The notes under the pieces are model-generated. The model did no database searches and was not told where the DNA came from. It saw only the letters and a program-made list of their open reading frames with translations. Both the position numbers and the translations under genes were made by a program. Below are positions 18,683 through 27,548 of a stretch of DNA of 64,000 nt, piece after piece; within the stretch, counting starts at the first letter, position 1, and every line of letters begins with the position of its first letter. The stretch is from Methylobacterium sp. DB0501 (lineage in GTDB: Bacteria > Pseudomonadota > Alphaproteobacteria > Rhizobiales > Beijerinckiaceae). The DNA is taken from assembly GCF_011043735.1 (NCBI RefSeq), contig NZ_JAAKGV010000030.1, positions 1-64,000 on the forward strand, written 5' to 3'.

Positions 18683-19692
18683 GCGGCGGTGGTCCTGACG
18701 GCGGGCAGGGAGAAGAGGCGGAGCAGCCCGGCGACGAGCCCGGCGCCGAGGGCGAGGGCGGCGAGCGACATCGCCCAGCCCGGGACTGCCAGCGTCGCGG
18801 CGGCGAGGAGCGCCAGGGCGAGGTTCAGCCCGAACACCGCCCCGACGACGAACGGCACCGAGCGCCCGTTGGTCGTGGCGCGCTGGTAGTAGTGGCTGCG
18901 ATGCGCCTGCCAGACCGGCTCGCCGGCGAGCGCCCGGCGGCCGAGGGTCAGGGTCGCGTCGGCAAGGGAGTAGAGCGGCAGCAGGATCGCGGCGGTGAGC
19001 CCCCCCTCTCCGGCGAGCCGATAGAGCAGCCAGGCGACGAGGAGGCCGATCGGCAGCGAGCCGACATCGCCCAGGAAAAGCTTGGCCACCGGCCGGTTGA
19101 ACGGCGCGAAGCCGAGGAGCCCGCCGAGGAGCGCCGCCGCCACCAGGGTCGCGGGCTCCGGCAGCCGGCCGGCGAGGCCGAAGACCAGGAGGGCGCCGAG
19201 CACCGGCACCATCTCGGCCACCGTCATCCAGTCGAGCCCGTCCATGAAGTTGACGAGGTTGACGAACCACAACCCGGCCAGCACCGCGAGGCCGCGCTCG
19301 AGCCAGAGCGGGAGTTCGGGGATGAGCTGTCCGCCGGCCCCTGAGAGCACCAGCACCACCGCCGCCGCCTGGAGCGGCAGGCGCAGGGCGACCGGGAGCG
19401 GGCGGATGTCGTCGACGGCGCCGACGACCGCCAGCGCCAGGGTGCCGGTCGCGAGGCTCAGAGCTTCGATCCCCGCCGTCCCGGCCAGCCCGAGACCGAC
19501 CGCGAGGGCGGCCACTACCACGGCGATTCCGCCGCCCTGCGGCGTCGGCACGCGATGGCTCGACCGGGCATTCGGCCGCGCCAGGGCGTAGCGCTGGAGC
19601 AGCGGCCGCAACAGCATGATCAGCCCGGCCGACAGGGCGGCGGCGCAGGGAACGGCAACGATGGGGACGGCGACGAGGGGGCTGATCGGCAT
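18679..19692 (-). CDS. WecA/WbpL-type polyprenyl-phosphate glycosyl-1-phosphate transferase
   Basis: A 337-residue integral membrane protein with about ten hydrophobic segments. Family motifs are visible: SSHRVPTPQGGGIA near residue 45, VVGAVDDIRPLP (Mg2+-binding Asp pair), FVNLVNFMDGLDWM, LFLGDVGSLPIG, and AHRSHYYQR. It should attach a sugar-1-phosphate from a UDP-sugar to undecaprenyl phosphate, the first step of O-antigen or exopolysaccharide building. It overlaps the epimerase gene by 4 bp, so the two probably act in one pathway. MraY is unlikely because no mur/fts genes are near. Confidence 0.88.
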   Translation of the reverse strand: MPISPLVAVPIVAVPCAAALSAGLIMLLRPLLQRYALARPNARSSHRVPTPQGGGIAVVVAALAVGLGLAGTAGIEALSLATGTLALAVVGAVDDIRPLPVALRLPLQAAAVVLVLSGAGGQLIPELPLWLERGLAVLAGLWFVNLVNFMDGLDWMTVAEMVPVLGALLVFGLAGRLPEPATLVAAALLGGLLGFAPFNRPVAKLFLGDVGSLPIGLLVAWLLYRLAGEGGLTAAILLPLYSLADATLTLGRRALAGEPVWQAHRSHYYQRATTNGRSVPFVVGAVFGLNLALALLAAATLAVPGWAMSLAALALGAGLVAGLLRLFSLPAVRTTAA

Positions 19693-19760
19693 ACGGCAGG
19701 GTGTGGACGATGGGGGAAGACACCCCTACCCCACCGCTCCCGCCGCAGCCAGACGGTGCG

Positions 19761-20183
19761 TCACGCCGGCGAGGCCAGCGGCTTGCCCTTCTCGACGATG
19801 TAGGTACTGACGAGGCGCACCGGCTTCGTCCCGCTCTTCGACCCGGCATGGGGCACGCCCGGCGGCACCTGGAACCCGTCGCCGGCCTTGAGCACCCGGG
19901 TCGGCTGGCCCTCGATCGGCAACTCGATCTCGCCCTCGACGATGTAGCCCGATTCGATCCCCGGATGGGTGTGGCGGCCGACCAGCACGCCGGGCTCGAT
20001 CTCGACCTCGGCGGTGATGGTGACGTAGCCGGGCGCCGGTCCCTCGGTCTGGCCCAGGATCTTGCGCTTGACCCCCGGCGTGGCGGCGGGCGGCGTCTGG
20101 GCGCCGGCCTCGGTGGCGAGAAAGCCGGTCAGGCTGCAGATCGCGCACGAGGCGAACCCCGCGAAACCGCGGCGCGTCAGCAT
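19761..20183 (-). CDS. Tat-exported cupin domain protein
   Basis: A 140-residue protein. The N-terminus MLTRRGFAGFASC with a hydrophobic stretch and AGAQ looks like a Tat signal peptide (twin Arg at 4-5). The rest is one cupin barrel with the metal-binding pattern GRHTHPGIESGYIVEGE and the second motif around GDGFQVPPGVPHAG. GGGAGG precedes the ATG. The substrate is unknown. It ends 69 bp before the glycosyltransferase start on the same strand but need not be related in function. Confidence 0.85.
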   Translation of the reverse strand: MLTRRGFAGFASCAICSLTGFLATEAGAQTPPAATPGVKRKILGQTEGPAPGYVTITAEVEIEPGVLVGRHTHPGIESGYIVEGEIELPIEGQPTRVLKAGDGFQVPPGVPHAGSKSGTKPVRLVSTYIVEKGKPLASPA

Positions 20184-20332
20184 GGTGTTCCTCCCGTCGT
20201 CGCGCGCTCGTTGGACCGGCGCGGTTCGGGGAGTGTGCGCGCGTCGTCCGGACAGTCAAGCGATGGAGAGAGACTGGTGCCTGCTTGGACCGGCCCACGA
20301 TCCGACATCCCAACGATCGCTGGCCCGCCGGG

Positions 20333-20371
20333 GTCGTCCCGGGCTCGCCGAAAGCGAGAACCCGGGATGAC
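20333..20371. repeat. REP-like palindrome, copy 1
   Basis: GTCGTCCCGGG and CCCGGGATGAC form an inverted repeat with one mismatch; inside it CTCGC/GCGAG adds a second stem around CGAA. It lies in the gap between the ecm stop and the cupin start. The same core (GTCATCCCGGG) recurs at 27456, 35355 and, more degenerate, near 51414. Confidence 0.7.
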
Positions 20372-20426
20372 AAGGCGGGTTTCAGCAACGTCGGGAGAGC
20401 CGGCTTCAACTCTCCCGGGGCAGGCC

Positions 20427-22445
20427 TCAGAACACTTCTTCCCGCCGCGGCTCCGCGTTCTCCGCCTCGCGCTTCGCGATCGCGCGCTCGACCACCTTGG
20501 CGAGGCCGACCATGATCGTGTCGAGGGCATAGTCCTTGGGGGTGTAGATCGCGGCCACGCCCATGTTCTTCAGCACCAGCTCGTCCTCCGGCGAGATGAT
20601 GCCGCCGACGACGACCGGGATGTGGTCGAGGCCTTCCTGGCGCAGGCGCGACCGGACCTCGCGCACCAGCGGCACGTGCGAGCCGGACAGGATCGACAGG
20701 CCGATGATGTGGGCGTTGCGCTCCCGCGCCTTGGCGACGATCTCGGCCGGGGTCTGGCGGATGCCGTCGTAGGTCACGTCGAAGCCGACGTCGCGGGCGC
20801 GTAGCGCGATCTGCTCTGCGCCGTTCGAATGCCCGTCGAGGCCGGGCTTGCCGACGACGAGCTTGGGCGCCTCGCCCAGGCGCTCGCCGAGATCGGCGAC
20901 GAGGAGCCGCGCCTCCTCGGCCGCCCCCGAGGTGACGGTCTCCGGGGTGACGCCGGTGGGGGCGCGGTACTCGCCGAAGACCTGGCGCAGGCGCTCGCCC
21001 CACTCGCCGGTGGTGACCCCGGCTTTGGCGCAGGCGATCGAGGCCGGCATCACGTTGCGGCCCTCGCGGGCCGAGGCCTCCAGCTCGTCGAGCGCCGCCG
21101 CGACGGCGGAAGCGTCGCGCTGGCTGCGCCAGGCCTTGATCCGGCCCTGCGCCTCCATCTCGACCGTCTCGGAGACGGTGAAGATCGCGCCGTCGCCGGC
21201 GGTGAGCGGCGAGGGCTCGCCGTTCTGGAACTTGTTGACGCCGACGACGACCTGCTCGCCGCGCTCGATCGCCGCGATGCGCTTCGCGTTCGATTCGACC
21301 AGCGCCCGTTTCATCGTCCCGGTCTCGATCGCCGCGACGGCGCCGCCGAGCGCCCCGATCCGCGCCAGCTCCGCCCGGGTCTCGGCCTTGAGCGCCTCGA
21401 CCTTGGCGTCCATCACGACCGAACCGTCGAAGATGTCGTCGTATTCGAGGAGGTCGGTCTCGAAGGCGAGGATCTGCTGCATCCGCATCGACCATTGCTG
21501 GTCCCAGGGCCGCGGCAGGCCGAGCGCCTCGTTCCAGGCCGGCAGCTGCACCGCCCGGGCGCGGGCGCGCTTCGACAGCGTGACGGCCAGCATCTCGATC
21601 AGGATGCGGTGGACGTTGTTCTCCGGCTGCTGCTCGGTGAGGCCGAGCGAGTTCACCTGCACGCCGTAGCGGAAGATGCGCTTCCTCTCATCGGTGATGC
21701 CGTAGCGGTCGCGGGTGATCTCGTCCCAGAGATCGCAGAAAGCCCGCATCTTGCAGATCTCGGTGACGAAGCGCAGGCCCGCGTTGACGAAGAACGAGAT
21801 CCGCCCGACCACGTCGGCGAAGCTCGCCTCGTCGAAATCGGGATCGTCCCGCACCGTGTCCAGCACCGCGATGGCGACGGCGAGCGCGTAGGAGAGCTCC
21901 TGAACCGGCGTCGCCCCCGCCTCCTGCAGGTGGTAGGAGCAGACGTTCATCGGGTTCCACTTCGGAACCTGGCTCGTCGTGAACAGGATCACGTCCTTGG
22001 TGAGCCGCAGGGACGGGCCCGGCGGGAACACGTAGGTGCCCCGCGACAGGTACTCCTTGATGATGTCGTTCTGGGTCGTGCCCTGGAGGGCCGAGAACGG
22101 CGCCCCCTGCTCCTCGGCCACCGCGAGATACAAGGCCAGCAGCCAGGGGGCCGTGGCGTTGATGGTCATCGAGGTGTTCATCTGGGAGAGCGGGATGTCC
22201 TGGAACAGGGTCCGCATGTCGCCGAGATGCGCGATCGACACGCCGACCTTGCCGACCTCGCCGCGGGCGAGCTCGTGGTCGGGGTCGTAGCCGGTCTGGG
22301 TCGGCAGGTCGAAGGCGACCGACAGCCCGGTCTGCCCCTTGGCGAGGTTGCCGCGGTAGAGCGCGTTCGATTCCGCCGCGGTGGAATGGCCCGCATAGGT
22401 GCGGATGATCCACGGCTTGTCCCGCTTGACGTCCGGCTCGCCCAT
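20427..22445 (-). CDS. ecm: Ethylmalonyl-CoA mutase (MeaA type), B12-dependent
   Basis: A 672-residue acyl-CoA mutase that turns ethylmalonyl-CoA into methylsuccinyl-CoA. The N-terminal TIM barrel contains the mutase signatures DLPTQTGYDPDHELARGEVG, SMTINATA, GTTQNDIIKEY and SYHLQEAGATPVQE. The C-terminal 130 residues bind adenosylcobalamin through the DGHSNG motif. A single chain combining both domains, without a partner small subunit, and the neighbour ccr point to Ecm/MeaA and away from methylmalonyl-CoA mutase. The start at 22445 has GAGGGCG upstream; a longer opening to 22574 is not conserved. It is essential for C1 and C2 growth in Methylobacterium. Confidence 0.92.
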   Translation of the reverse strand: MGEPDVKRDKPWIIRTYAGHSTAAESNALYRGNLAKGQTGLSVAFDLPTQTGYDPDHELARGEVGKVGVSIAHLGDMRTLFQDIPLSQMNTSMTINATAPWLLALYLAVAEEQGAPFSALQGTTQNDIIKEYLSRGTYVFPPGPSLRLTKDVILFTTSQVPKWNPMNVCSYHLQEAGATPVQELSYALAVAIAVLDTVRDDPDFDEASFADVVGRISFFVNAGLRFVTEICKMRAFCDLWDEITRDRYGITDERKRIFRYGVQVNSLGLTEQQPENNVHRILIEMLAVTLSKRARARAVQLPAWNEALGLPRPWDQQWSMRMQQILAFETDLLEYDDIFDGSVVMDAKVEALKAETRAELARIGALGGAVAAIETGTMKRALVESNAKRIAAIERGEQVVVGVNKFQNGEPSPLTAGDGAIFTVSETVEMEAQGRIKAWRSQRDASAVAAALDELEASAREGRNVMPASIACAKAGVTTGEWGERLRQVFGEYRAPTGVTPETVTSGAAEEARLLVADLGERLGEAPKLVVGKPGLDGHSNGAEQIALRARDVGFDVTYDGIRQTPAEIVAKARERNAHIIGLSILSGSHVPLVREVRSRLRQEGLDHIPVVVGGIISPEDELVLKNMGVAAIYTPKDYALDTIMVGLAKVVERAIAKREAENAEPRREEVF

Positions 22446-22647
22446 CTGCGCCCTCGTCCCTCGTTGTCCGGCTGTGCCCGCAGGCCCGGATGCCCGCCGC
22501 AGGCAGCAATGGTAACCGCACCCGGCTTGACCGTCATCCATGACGTAAGACCGACACGTCGGCCACGTCGCCAAAAGGGCTATTGAGGCCCTTTGGAACG
22601 GCGCTAGAATTCGCGGTGCAGTGCATCATACCAAGGGAGGGTCCGCA
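22446..22647. promoter_or_regulatory. Divergent control region of ecm and ccr
   Basis: The 202 bp between the two oppositely transcribed starts must hold both promoters. The plus-strand gene has GGGAGGG as ribosome binding site (22634-22640). I could not identify convincing -10/-35 pairs, nor a clear operator palindrome. TetR-type control (CcrR) of ccr is known in Methylobacterium, but no such site was recognised here. Confidence 0.4.
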
Positions 22648-23943
22648 ATGGCAGCGAGCGCCGCGCTGGAACCGGTGGCAAAGGGTGGGCCCCAGGTGAA
22701 GGATCTCTACGAGATCGGCGAGATTCCACCGCTCGGACACGTTCCGGCGAAGATGTATGCCTGGGCGATCCGGCGCGAGCGCCACGGCCCGCCGGAAACC
22801 TCCATGCAGATCGAGGTCCTGCCGACCTGGTCGATCGGCGACGACGAGGTGCTCGTCCTCGTGATGGCCGCGGGCGTCAACTACAACGGCGTCTGGGCCG
22901 GCCTCGGGGAACCGATCTCGCCGTTCGACGTCCACAAGGCCGATTTCCACGTCGCCGGGTCGGATGCCTCCGGCATCGTCTGGGCGGTCGGCGCCAAGGT
23001 GAAGCGCTGGAAGGTCGGCGACGAGGTCATCGTCCACTGTAACCAGGACGACGGCGACGACGAGGAGTGCAACGGCGGCGACCCGATGTTCTCGCCGTCC
23101 CAGCGCATCTGGGGCTACGAGACCCCGGACGGCTCCTTCGGCCAGTTCTGCCGGGTGCAGTCGCGCCAGCTGATGCACCGGCCCCGGCACCTGACCTGGG
23201 AGGAGAGCGCCTGCTACACGCTCACCCTCGCCACCGCCTACCGGATGCTGTTCGGCCACGCCCCGCACACGATCAAGCCGGGCCAGAACGTGCTGATCTG
23301 GGGCGCCTCGGGCGGCCTCGGCGTGTTCGGCGTGCAGCTCTGCGCGGCGGCCGGCGCCAACGCCATCGCGGTGATCTCGGACGAGTCGAAGCGCGACTAC
23401 GTCATGAGCCTGGGCGCCAAGGGCGTCATCAACCGCAAGGACTTCAACTGCTGGGGCCAGCTGCCGAAGGTGAACTCGCCCGAGTTCAACGAGTGGACCA
23501 AGGAAGCCCGCAAGTTCGGCAAGGCGATCTGGGACATCACCGGCAAGGGCAACGACGTCGACATCGTGTTCGAGCACCCGGGCGAGGCGACCTTCCCGGT
23601 CTCGGCGCTGGTGGTGAAGCGCGGCGGCATGGTGGTGTTCTGCGCCGGCACGACCGGCTTCAACATCACCTTCGACGCCCGCTACGTCTGGATGCGGCAG
23701 AAGCGCATCCAGGGCTCGCACTTCGCCCACCTGAAGCAGGCCGCCGCCGCCAACCAGTTCGTCATCGACCGCCGGGTCGATCCCTGCATGAGCGAGCTCT
23801 TCCCCTGGGACAAGATCCCGGAGGCACACACCAAGATGTGGAAGAACCAGCACGCGCCGGGCAACATGGCGGTGCTGGTGAACTCGCCGCGGGCGGGACT
23901 GCGCACCTTCGACGACGTGCTGGAACTGTCCGGGTCGCGGTGA
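22648..23943 (+). CDS. ccr: Crotonyl-CoA carboxylase/reductase
   Basis: A 431-residue member of the medium-chain reductase family that reductively carboxylates crotonyl-CoA with NADPH to ethylmalonyl-CoA, the key step of the ethylmalonyl-CoA pathway. Visible features are the N-terminal KDLYEIGEIPPLGHVP, the catalytic-domain stretch VMAAGVNYNGVWAGLGEPIS, the cofactor motif WGASGGLGVFGVQL, and the CCR-specific insert NRKDFNCWGQLP that family studies link to CO2 and substrate binding. The ATG at 22648 has GGGAGGG upstream; an in-frame GTG at 22621 is less likely. It faces ecm, the next enzyme of the route. Confidence 0.96.
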   Translation: MAASAALEPVAKGGPQVKDLYEIGEIPPLGHVPAKMYAWAIRRERHGPPETSMQIEVLPTWSIGDDEVLVLVMAAGVNYNGVWAGLGEPISPFDVHKADFHVAGSDASGIVWAVGAKVKRWKVGDEVIVHCNQDDGDDEECNGGDPMFSPSQRIWGYETPDGSFGQFCRVQSRQLMHRPRHLTWEESACYTLTLATAYRMLFGHAPHTIKPGQNVLIWGASGGLGVFGVQLCAAAGANAIAVISDESKRDYVMSLGAKGVINRKDFNCWGQLPKVNSPEFNEWTKEARKFGKAIWDITGKGNDVDIVFEHPGEATFPVSALVVKRGGMVVFCAGTTGFNITFDARYVWMRQKRIQGSHFAHLKQAAAANQFVIDRRVDPCMSELFPWDKIPEAHTKMWKNQHAPGNMAVLVNSPRAGLRTFDDVLELSGSR

Positions 23944-24088
23944 CGCGACCCGCTCGCGCCGACGCGAGATCGGTCTCGCCGGCGCGGCTCGCGCTTCCCG
24001 CCGCATCGGCGAATTGCTAGAACACCTCCGAACTGACGCCGCGCGGGACCACCCCCCCGCGCGGCGCGCATCTCGGACGAAGCGACCC

Positions 24089-24691
24089 ATGGAAAAGTTC
24101 ACCGTGCTGGAGGGCGTTGCGGCCCCGCTGCCGATCGTCAACGTCGACACCGACCGCATCATCCCCAAGCAATACCTCAAGACGATCAAGCGCACCGGCC
24201 TCGGCAAGGGCCTGTTCTCCGAGATGCGCTACCGCGACGACGGTTCGGAGAACCCGGACTTCGTCCTCAACCAGCCGGCCTACCGCAACGCCAAGATCCT
24301 GGTGGCGGGCGACAATTTCGGCTGCGGCTCCTCGCGCGAGCACGCCCCCTGGGCGCTCGCCGATTTCGGCATCCGCTGCATCATCTCGACCAGCTTCGCC
24401 GACATCTTCTTCAACAACAGCGCCAAGAACGGCATCCTGCTCATCACGGTGAGCCCTGAGGACCTCGAGAAGCTCCTCGACGATGCGAATCGCGGCGCCA
24501 ACGCGACGCTGACGATCGACCTCGAGAACCAGCTCATCAAGGGGCCCGACGGCGGCACCCTGCACTTCGACATCGATCCCACCCGCAAGCACAACCTGCT
24601 CAACGGCCTCGACGATATCGGCCTGACCCTCGAGAAGGCGTCGTCGATCGACGCCTACGAGGCGAAGCTCGCCGAGCGGCCCTGGGCCTGA
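24089..24691 (+). CDS. leuD: 3-isopropylmalate dehydratase small subunit
   Basis: A 200-residue LeuD, the swivelling-domain subunit that with LeuC isomerises isopropylmalate in leucine synthesis. It shows PIVNVDTDRIIPKQYLK near the N-terminus, the invariant GDNFGCGSSREHAPWAL block, and FADIFFNNSAKNGIL. The start at 24089 fits family length of about 200. It is 145 bp after ccr; leuC is not adjacent in this window. Confidence 0.95.
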   Translation: MEKFTVLEGVAAPLPIVNVDTDRIIPKQYLKTIKRTGLGKGLFSEMRYRDDGSENPDFVLNQPAYRNAKILVAGDNFGCGSSREHAPWALADFGIRCIISTSFADIFFNNSAKNGILLITVSPEDLEKLLDDANRGANATLTIDLENQLIKGPDGGTLHFDIDPTRKHNLLNGLDDIGLTLEKASSIDAYEAKLAERPWA

Positions 24692-24783
24692 GCCGACGGC
24701 GCGAGCCCGTCGTCGCCGCGGCCCGGAGCATCGATCGCGTCGCCTGCGTGCGATGCTCCCGGCGCGGCACCGGATCTCCTTTT

Positions 24784-24814
24784 CCCCGACGAAGCAGTGA
24801 CCGCTTCGTCGGGG
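24784..24814. terminator. Hairpin between convergent leuD and 24822 gene
   Basis: CCCCGACGAAGC and GCTTCGTCGGGG are perfect 12-bp complements with a 7-nt loop. It lies between two genes that end toward each other, a usual place for a bidirectional terminator. There is no T-run on the exit side of either strand, so intrinsic termination is uncertain. Confidence 0.5.
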
Positions 24815-24821
24815 GCGGGCG

Positions 24822-26009
24822 TCAGGCCGGCTGGCTGTCCTTCGAGGCCTCCGGGGCGCTCTTCTCCGCCGGCTTGACGGTCGAGCGCACGACCATGAAC
24901 TTGTTGAGCAGGTCGAACCAGAACGGCGCACCCAGCGTGACGGCGAGCGCGGTCACCAGCCAGCCGAGGACCATGAAGAAGATCGGCTTCGCGCAGCCGG
25001 TGTCGCCGCATGTCGCCAGCTGAGGCGGCGGCGACCAGCCCATCAGGAAGCCGGCCTTGTCGAGACTGTCCTGCAATTGCGCAAGCCTGTCCTGCATTTC
25101 CTTCGCACTCAGGCCGGCCGGCTGTCCGGCGGGCGTCTGGCCGTCGGGTTTCTGTCCCACCGCCCCCTGCCCGGCGGACGGCCGGTTCCCGGTCGTCGGT
25201 CCCTCGCCCCCCTGTCCGCCGGACGCCTGGTTCTCGGTCGTCTGTCCGTTGGGCTTCTGGAGCAGCAATCCGGCCTGGCTCACGACGGCTTGCCGGTAGG
25301 ACTTGTCGGTGTTGAGCTTCCGGGCGATCTGGATGGCGTCGATGTTGAACGCCGCAGCCACGACAAACCCCAGCACCGCCAGGATCATCTGGGTTCGCCG
25401 CTTGTACCAGCCGGATACCCGATCCATGGTGGCGTTGTACCATTGCTCGATGTTGAGACGGACGCGATCGAGATCGCCCTGAGCATCGTCGATCGCGATG
25501 AGAAGCACTGTTTGCAGACGCCCCGGATGCATGGCCGCCACCGCCTCGCGAAGGGACGCCACCGGGTCTGCCGGGTCCTTTGCCGGAACTGGCCGGACCG
25601 GCAACGGCACCGGGACTACCGGAGCCAACACCTGAACCGAAGGAGCCGGGGGAGCCTTCCGGGCCAGGTCGATCAGGGCATTCGCGAAGTTGCGTGACGG
25701 AATGTAGGCCGGCAGCCTGGACCGATACGTCAACTTATCGAGCCTTCCGTCCTTTTTTCCGTATGCACCGGTATATAAAGGATAAATGAAGGAGTGATTG
25801 TAGAAAGCGACGAGGTTGCCGACGTCGCCAGATAGCGTCTTTTTATCTTCATCCTCGGAAAGAAGCTCGGCAATTCCTCGTTCAAGATCGGATGCTCGTG
25901 ACTTCATCAGAGTCTCGATCATTTCCCGTAACGCAGTACACAGCAGGCTGACGAACAGGAACAGCAGGACGAGGCCGATCGCGACCTCCAGCACGTCAGA
26001 CCCGAACAT
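24822..26009 (-). CDS. Membrane protein of unknown function with Gln/Gly-rich insert
   Basis: I do not recognise this 395-residue protein with certainty. It has three hydrophobic segments (about 5-27, 207-224 and 343-366), an N-terminal charged cytoplasmic or periplasmic part, and a proline/valine-rich linker at 118-145. Residues 252-300 are a low-complexity tract of G, Q, N, P and T made of loose GQ-type repeats. A CGDTGC pair of cysteines (about 334-339) precedes the last membrane segment. GAGGCG precedes the ATG. The 5' half has visibly lower GC than its surroundings, which may mean a different origin. Topology suggests a structural or signalling envelope role, which is inference. Confidence 0.75.
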   Translation of the reverse strand: MFGSDVLEVAIGLVLLFLFVSLLCTALREMIETLMKSRASDLERGIAELLSEDEDKKTLSGDVGNLVAFYNHSFIYPLYTGAYGKKDGRLDKLTYRSRLPAYIPSRNFANALIDLARKAPPAPSVQVLAPVVPVPLPVRPVPAKDPADPVASLREAVAAMHPGRLQTVLLIAIDDAQGDLDRVRLNIEQWYNATMDRVSGWYKRRTQMILAVLGFVVAAAFNIDAIQIARKLNTDKSYRQAVVSQAGLLLQKPNGQTTENQASGGQGGEGPTTGNRPSAGQGAVGQKPDGQTPAGQPAGLSAKEMQDRLAQLQDSLDKAGFLMGWSPPPQLATCGDTGCAKPIFFMVLGWLVTALAVTLGAPFWFDLLNKFMVVRSTVKPAEKSAPEASKDSQPA

Positions 26010-26222
26010 CGAATCGCCTCACATCCAACAACTCGAGATTTATATCATCTTCATTGTCCACGGGCAGCCGTTCGTCGAGCGCGATCTGCCCGGCGAAAAC
26101 GGAAAACACCTTTTCGCTGGGGCATTGCGGTGACGCCGCGGCCGGGCGCGTCAGGAATTCCTTAACCCTGATGCCGCCCTATTCGGATGCTTGAAGCGGC
26201 GAAACGGGAGAGATTTCTGCTC

Positions 26223-27422
26223 ATGACGCGGCGCGCGACCCTCAAGGCCGCCACCCTGCTCTGCCTCGCCGGCCTCGGCCTGCCGGAGGCGGCGCTGGCG
26301 GATTTTCGCTCCTGCCTCGCCGGCCTCGGCCAGGATGCGGCGGCGGCCGGCGTGTCGCCGGCGGCGTTCCAGGCCGCCACGGCGGGAATCAGCTTCGACG
26401 ACAAGGTGATCGAGCTGTCCCAGGCCCAGCCCGAGTTCAAGACGCCGATCTGGGACTACATGGCCGCCCTCGTCGACGACGAGCGGGTCGATGACGGCCG
26501 CGCCGCCATGCGCCAGCACGCGACTGCGCTCGCCCAGGCCGAGGCGCGCTACGGCGTCGACCGCTACACCATCGCGGCGGTGTGGGGCGTCGAATCGAAC
26601 TTCGGCAAGAACCTCGGCAAGATGCCGCTGGTCCAGTCGCTTGCGACGCTGGCCTGCGGCGGCACCCGCCGGCGCGACTTCTTCCGCGGCGAATTGATCG
26701 CCACCCTCAAGATCATCGACCGGGGCGACATCGCCCCCGATCGCCTGACCGGCTCCTGGGCCGGCGCCTTCGGCCAGACCCAGTTCATGCCGACCACCTA
26801 CCAGCGCCTCGCGGTCGACCTCGACGGCGACGGGCGGCGCGACGTGGTCGATTCGGTGCCGGATGCGGTCGGCTCCACCGCCAACTTCCTGCGCGTCGCC
26901 AAGTGGCACAACGGCCAGCCCTGGGGCTACGAGGTACGGCTGCCGCCGGGCTTCAACGTGTCGGCGGCCGGGCGCAAGAACAAGAAGCCGGTGGCGCACT
27001 GGGCGTCGCTCGGGGTGACGAGGATCGACGGACGGCCGCTCTCCGGCGAGGGGCCGGTCGGCATCATGGCCCCGGCCGGCGCCGGCGGCCCGGCCTTCCT
27101 GGTGACGAAGAACTTCGACGCGATCTACTCCTACAACGCCGCCGATTCCTACGGGCTGGCCATCGCGGTGCTGTCGGACCGCTTGCGCGGCAAGGCCGGC
27201 ATCCAGACCGCCTGGCCGACCGACGACCCGCCCCTGTCCCGGGCCGAGCGCCGCAGCCTGCAGAGCGCGCTGGCCGCCCGCGGCTACGACGTCGGCGAGC
27301 CGGACGGAAAGGTCGGCTCCAAGACCCGCGAGGCGATCAAGGACATCGAGCGGCGGCTCGGCATGCCGCAGACCGGCCGGCCGGGAGCGAAGGTGCTCGA
27401 GGCGTTGCTACGGAGCAATTGA
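26223..27422 (+). CDS. MltB-like lytic murein transglycosylase with peptidoglycan-binding domain
   Basis: A 399-residue exported enzyme that cleaves glycan strands. The N-terminus MTRRATLKAATLLCLAG is a Tat- or Sec-type signal. The transglycosylase domain (about 30-315) has the catalytic Glu in IAAVWGVESNFGKN and the family block GSWAGAFGQTQFMPTTYQ. Residues about 335-399 form a PG_binding_1 domain (LQSALAARGYDVGEPDGKVG). The start at 26223 has GAGAG upstream; an ATG 12 codons earlier is possible. Confidence 0.92.
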   Translation: MTRRATLKAATLLCLAGLGLPEAALADFRSCLAGLGQDAAAAGVSPAAFQAATAGISFDDKVIELSQAQPEFKTPIWDYMAALVDDERVDDGRAAMRQHATALAQAEARYGVDRYTIAAVWGVESNFGKNLGKMPLVQSLATLACGGTRRRDFFRGELIATLKIIDRGDIAPDRLTGSWAGAFGQTQFMPTTYQRLAVDLDGDGRRDVVDSVPDAVGSTANFLRVAKWHNGQPWGYEVRLPPGFNVSAAGRKNKKPVAHWASLGVTRIDGRPLSGEGPVGIMAPAGAGGPAFLVTKNFDAIYSYNAADSYGLAIAVLSDRLRGKAGIQTAWPTDDPPLSRAERRSLQSALAARGYDVGEPDGKVGSKTREAIKDIERRLGMPQTGRPGAKVLEALLRSN

Positions 27423-27455
27423 GGGGGCGGCGAGCGTCCTGCCGGCCCTGCCACC

Positions 27456-27503
27456 CTCCCCGTCATCCCGGGCCTGCCCGGCGGAACCCGGGATGACGGG
27501 GAG
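27456..27503. repeat. REP-like palindrome, copy 2
   Basis: A perfect 17-bp inverted repeat, CTCCCCGTCATCCCGGG against CCCGGGATGACGGGGAG, with a 14-nt loop. It lies between the convergent transglycosylase and L,D-transpeptidase genes and may also stop transcription from both sides. It shares its core with copies at 20333 and 35355. Confidence 0.8.
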
Positions 27504-27548
27504 GATCTTCTTAGGATTAGGCGTCCGACCCGATCCGACGAAGTCGGC

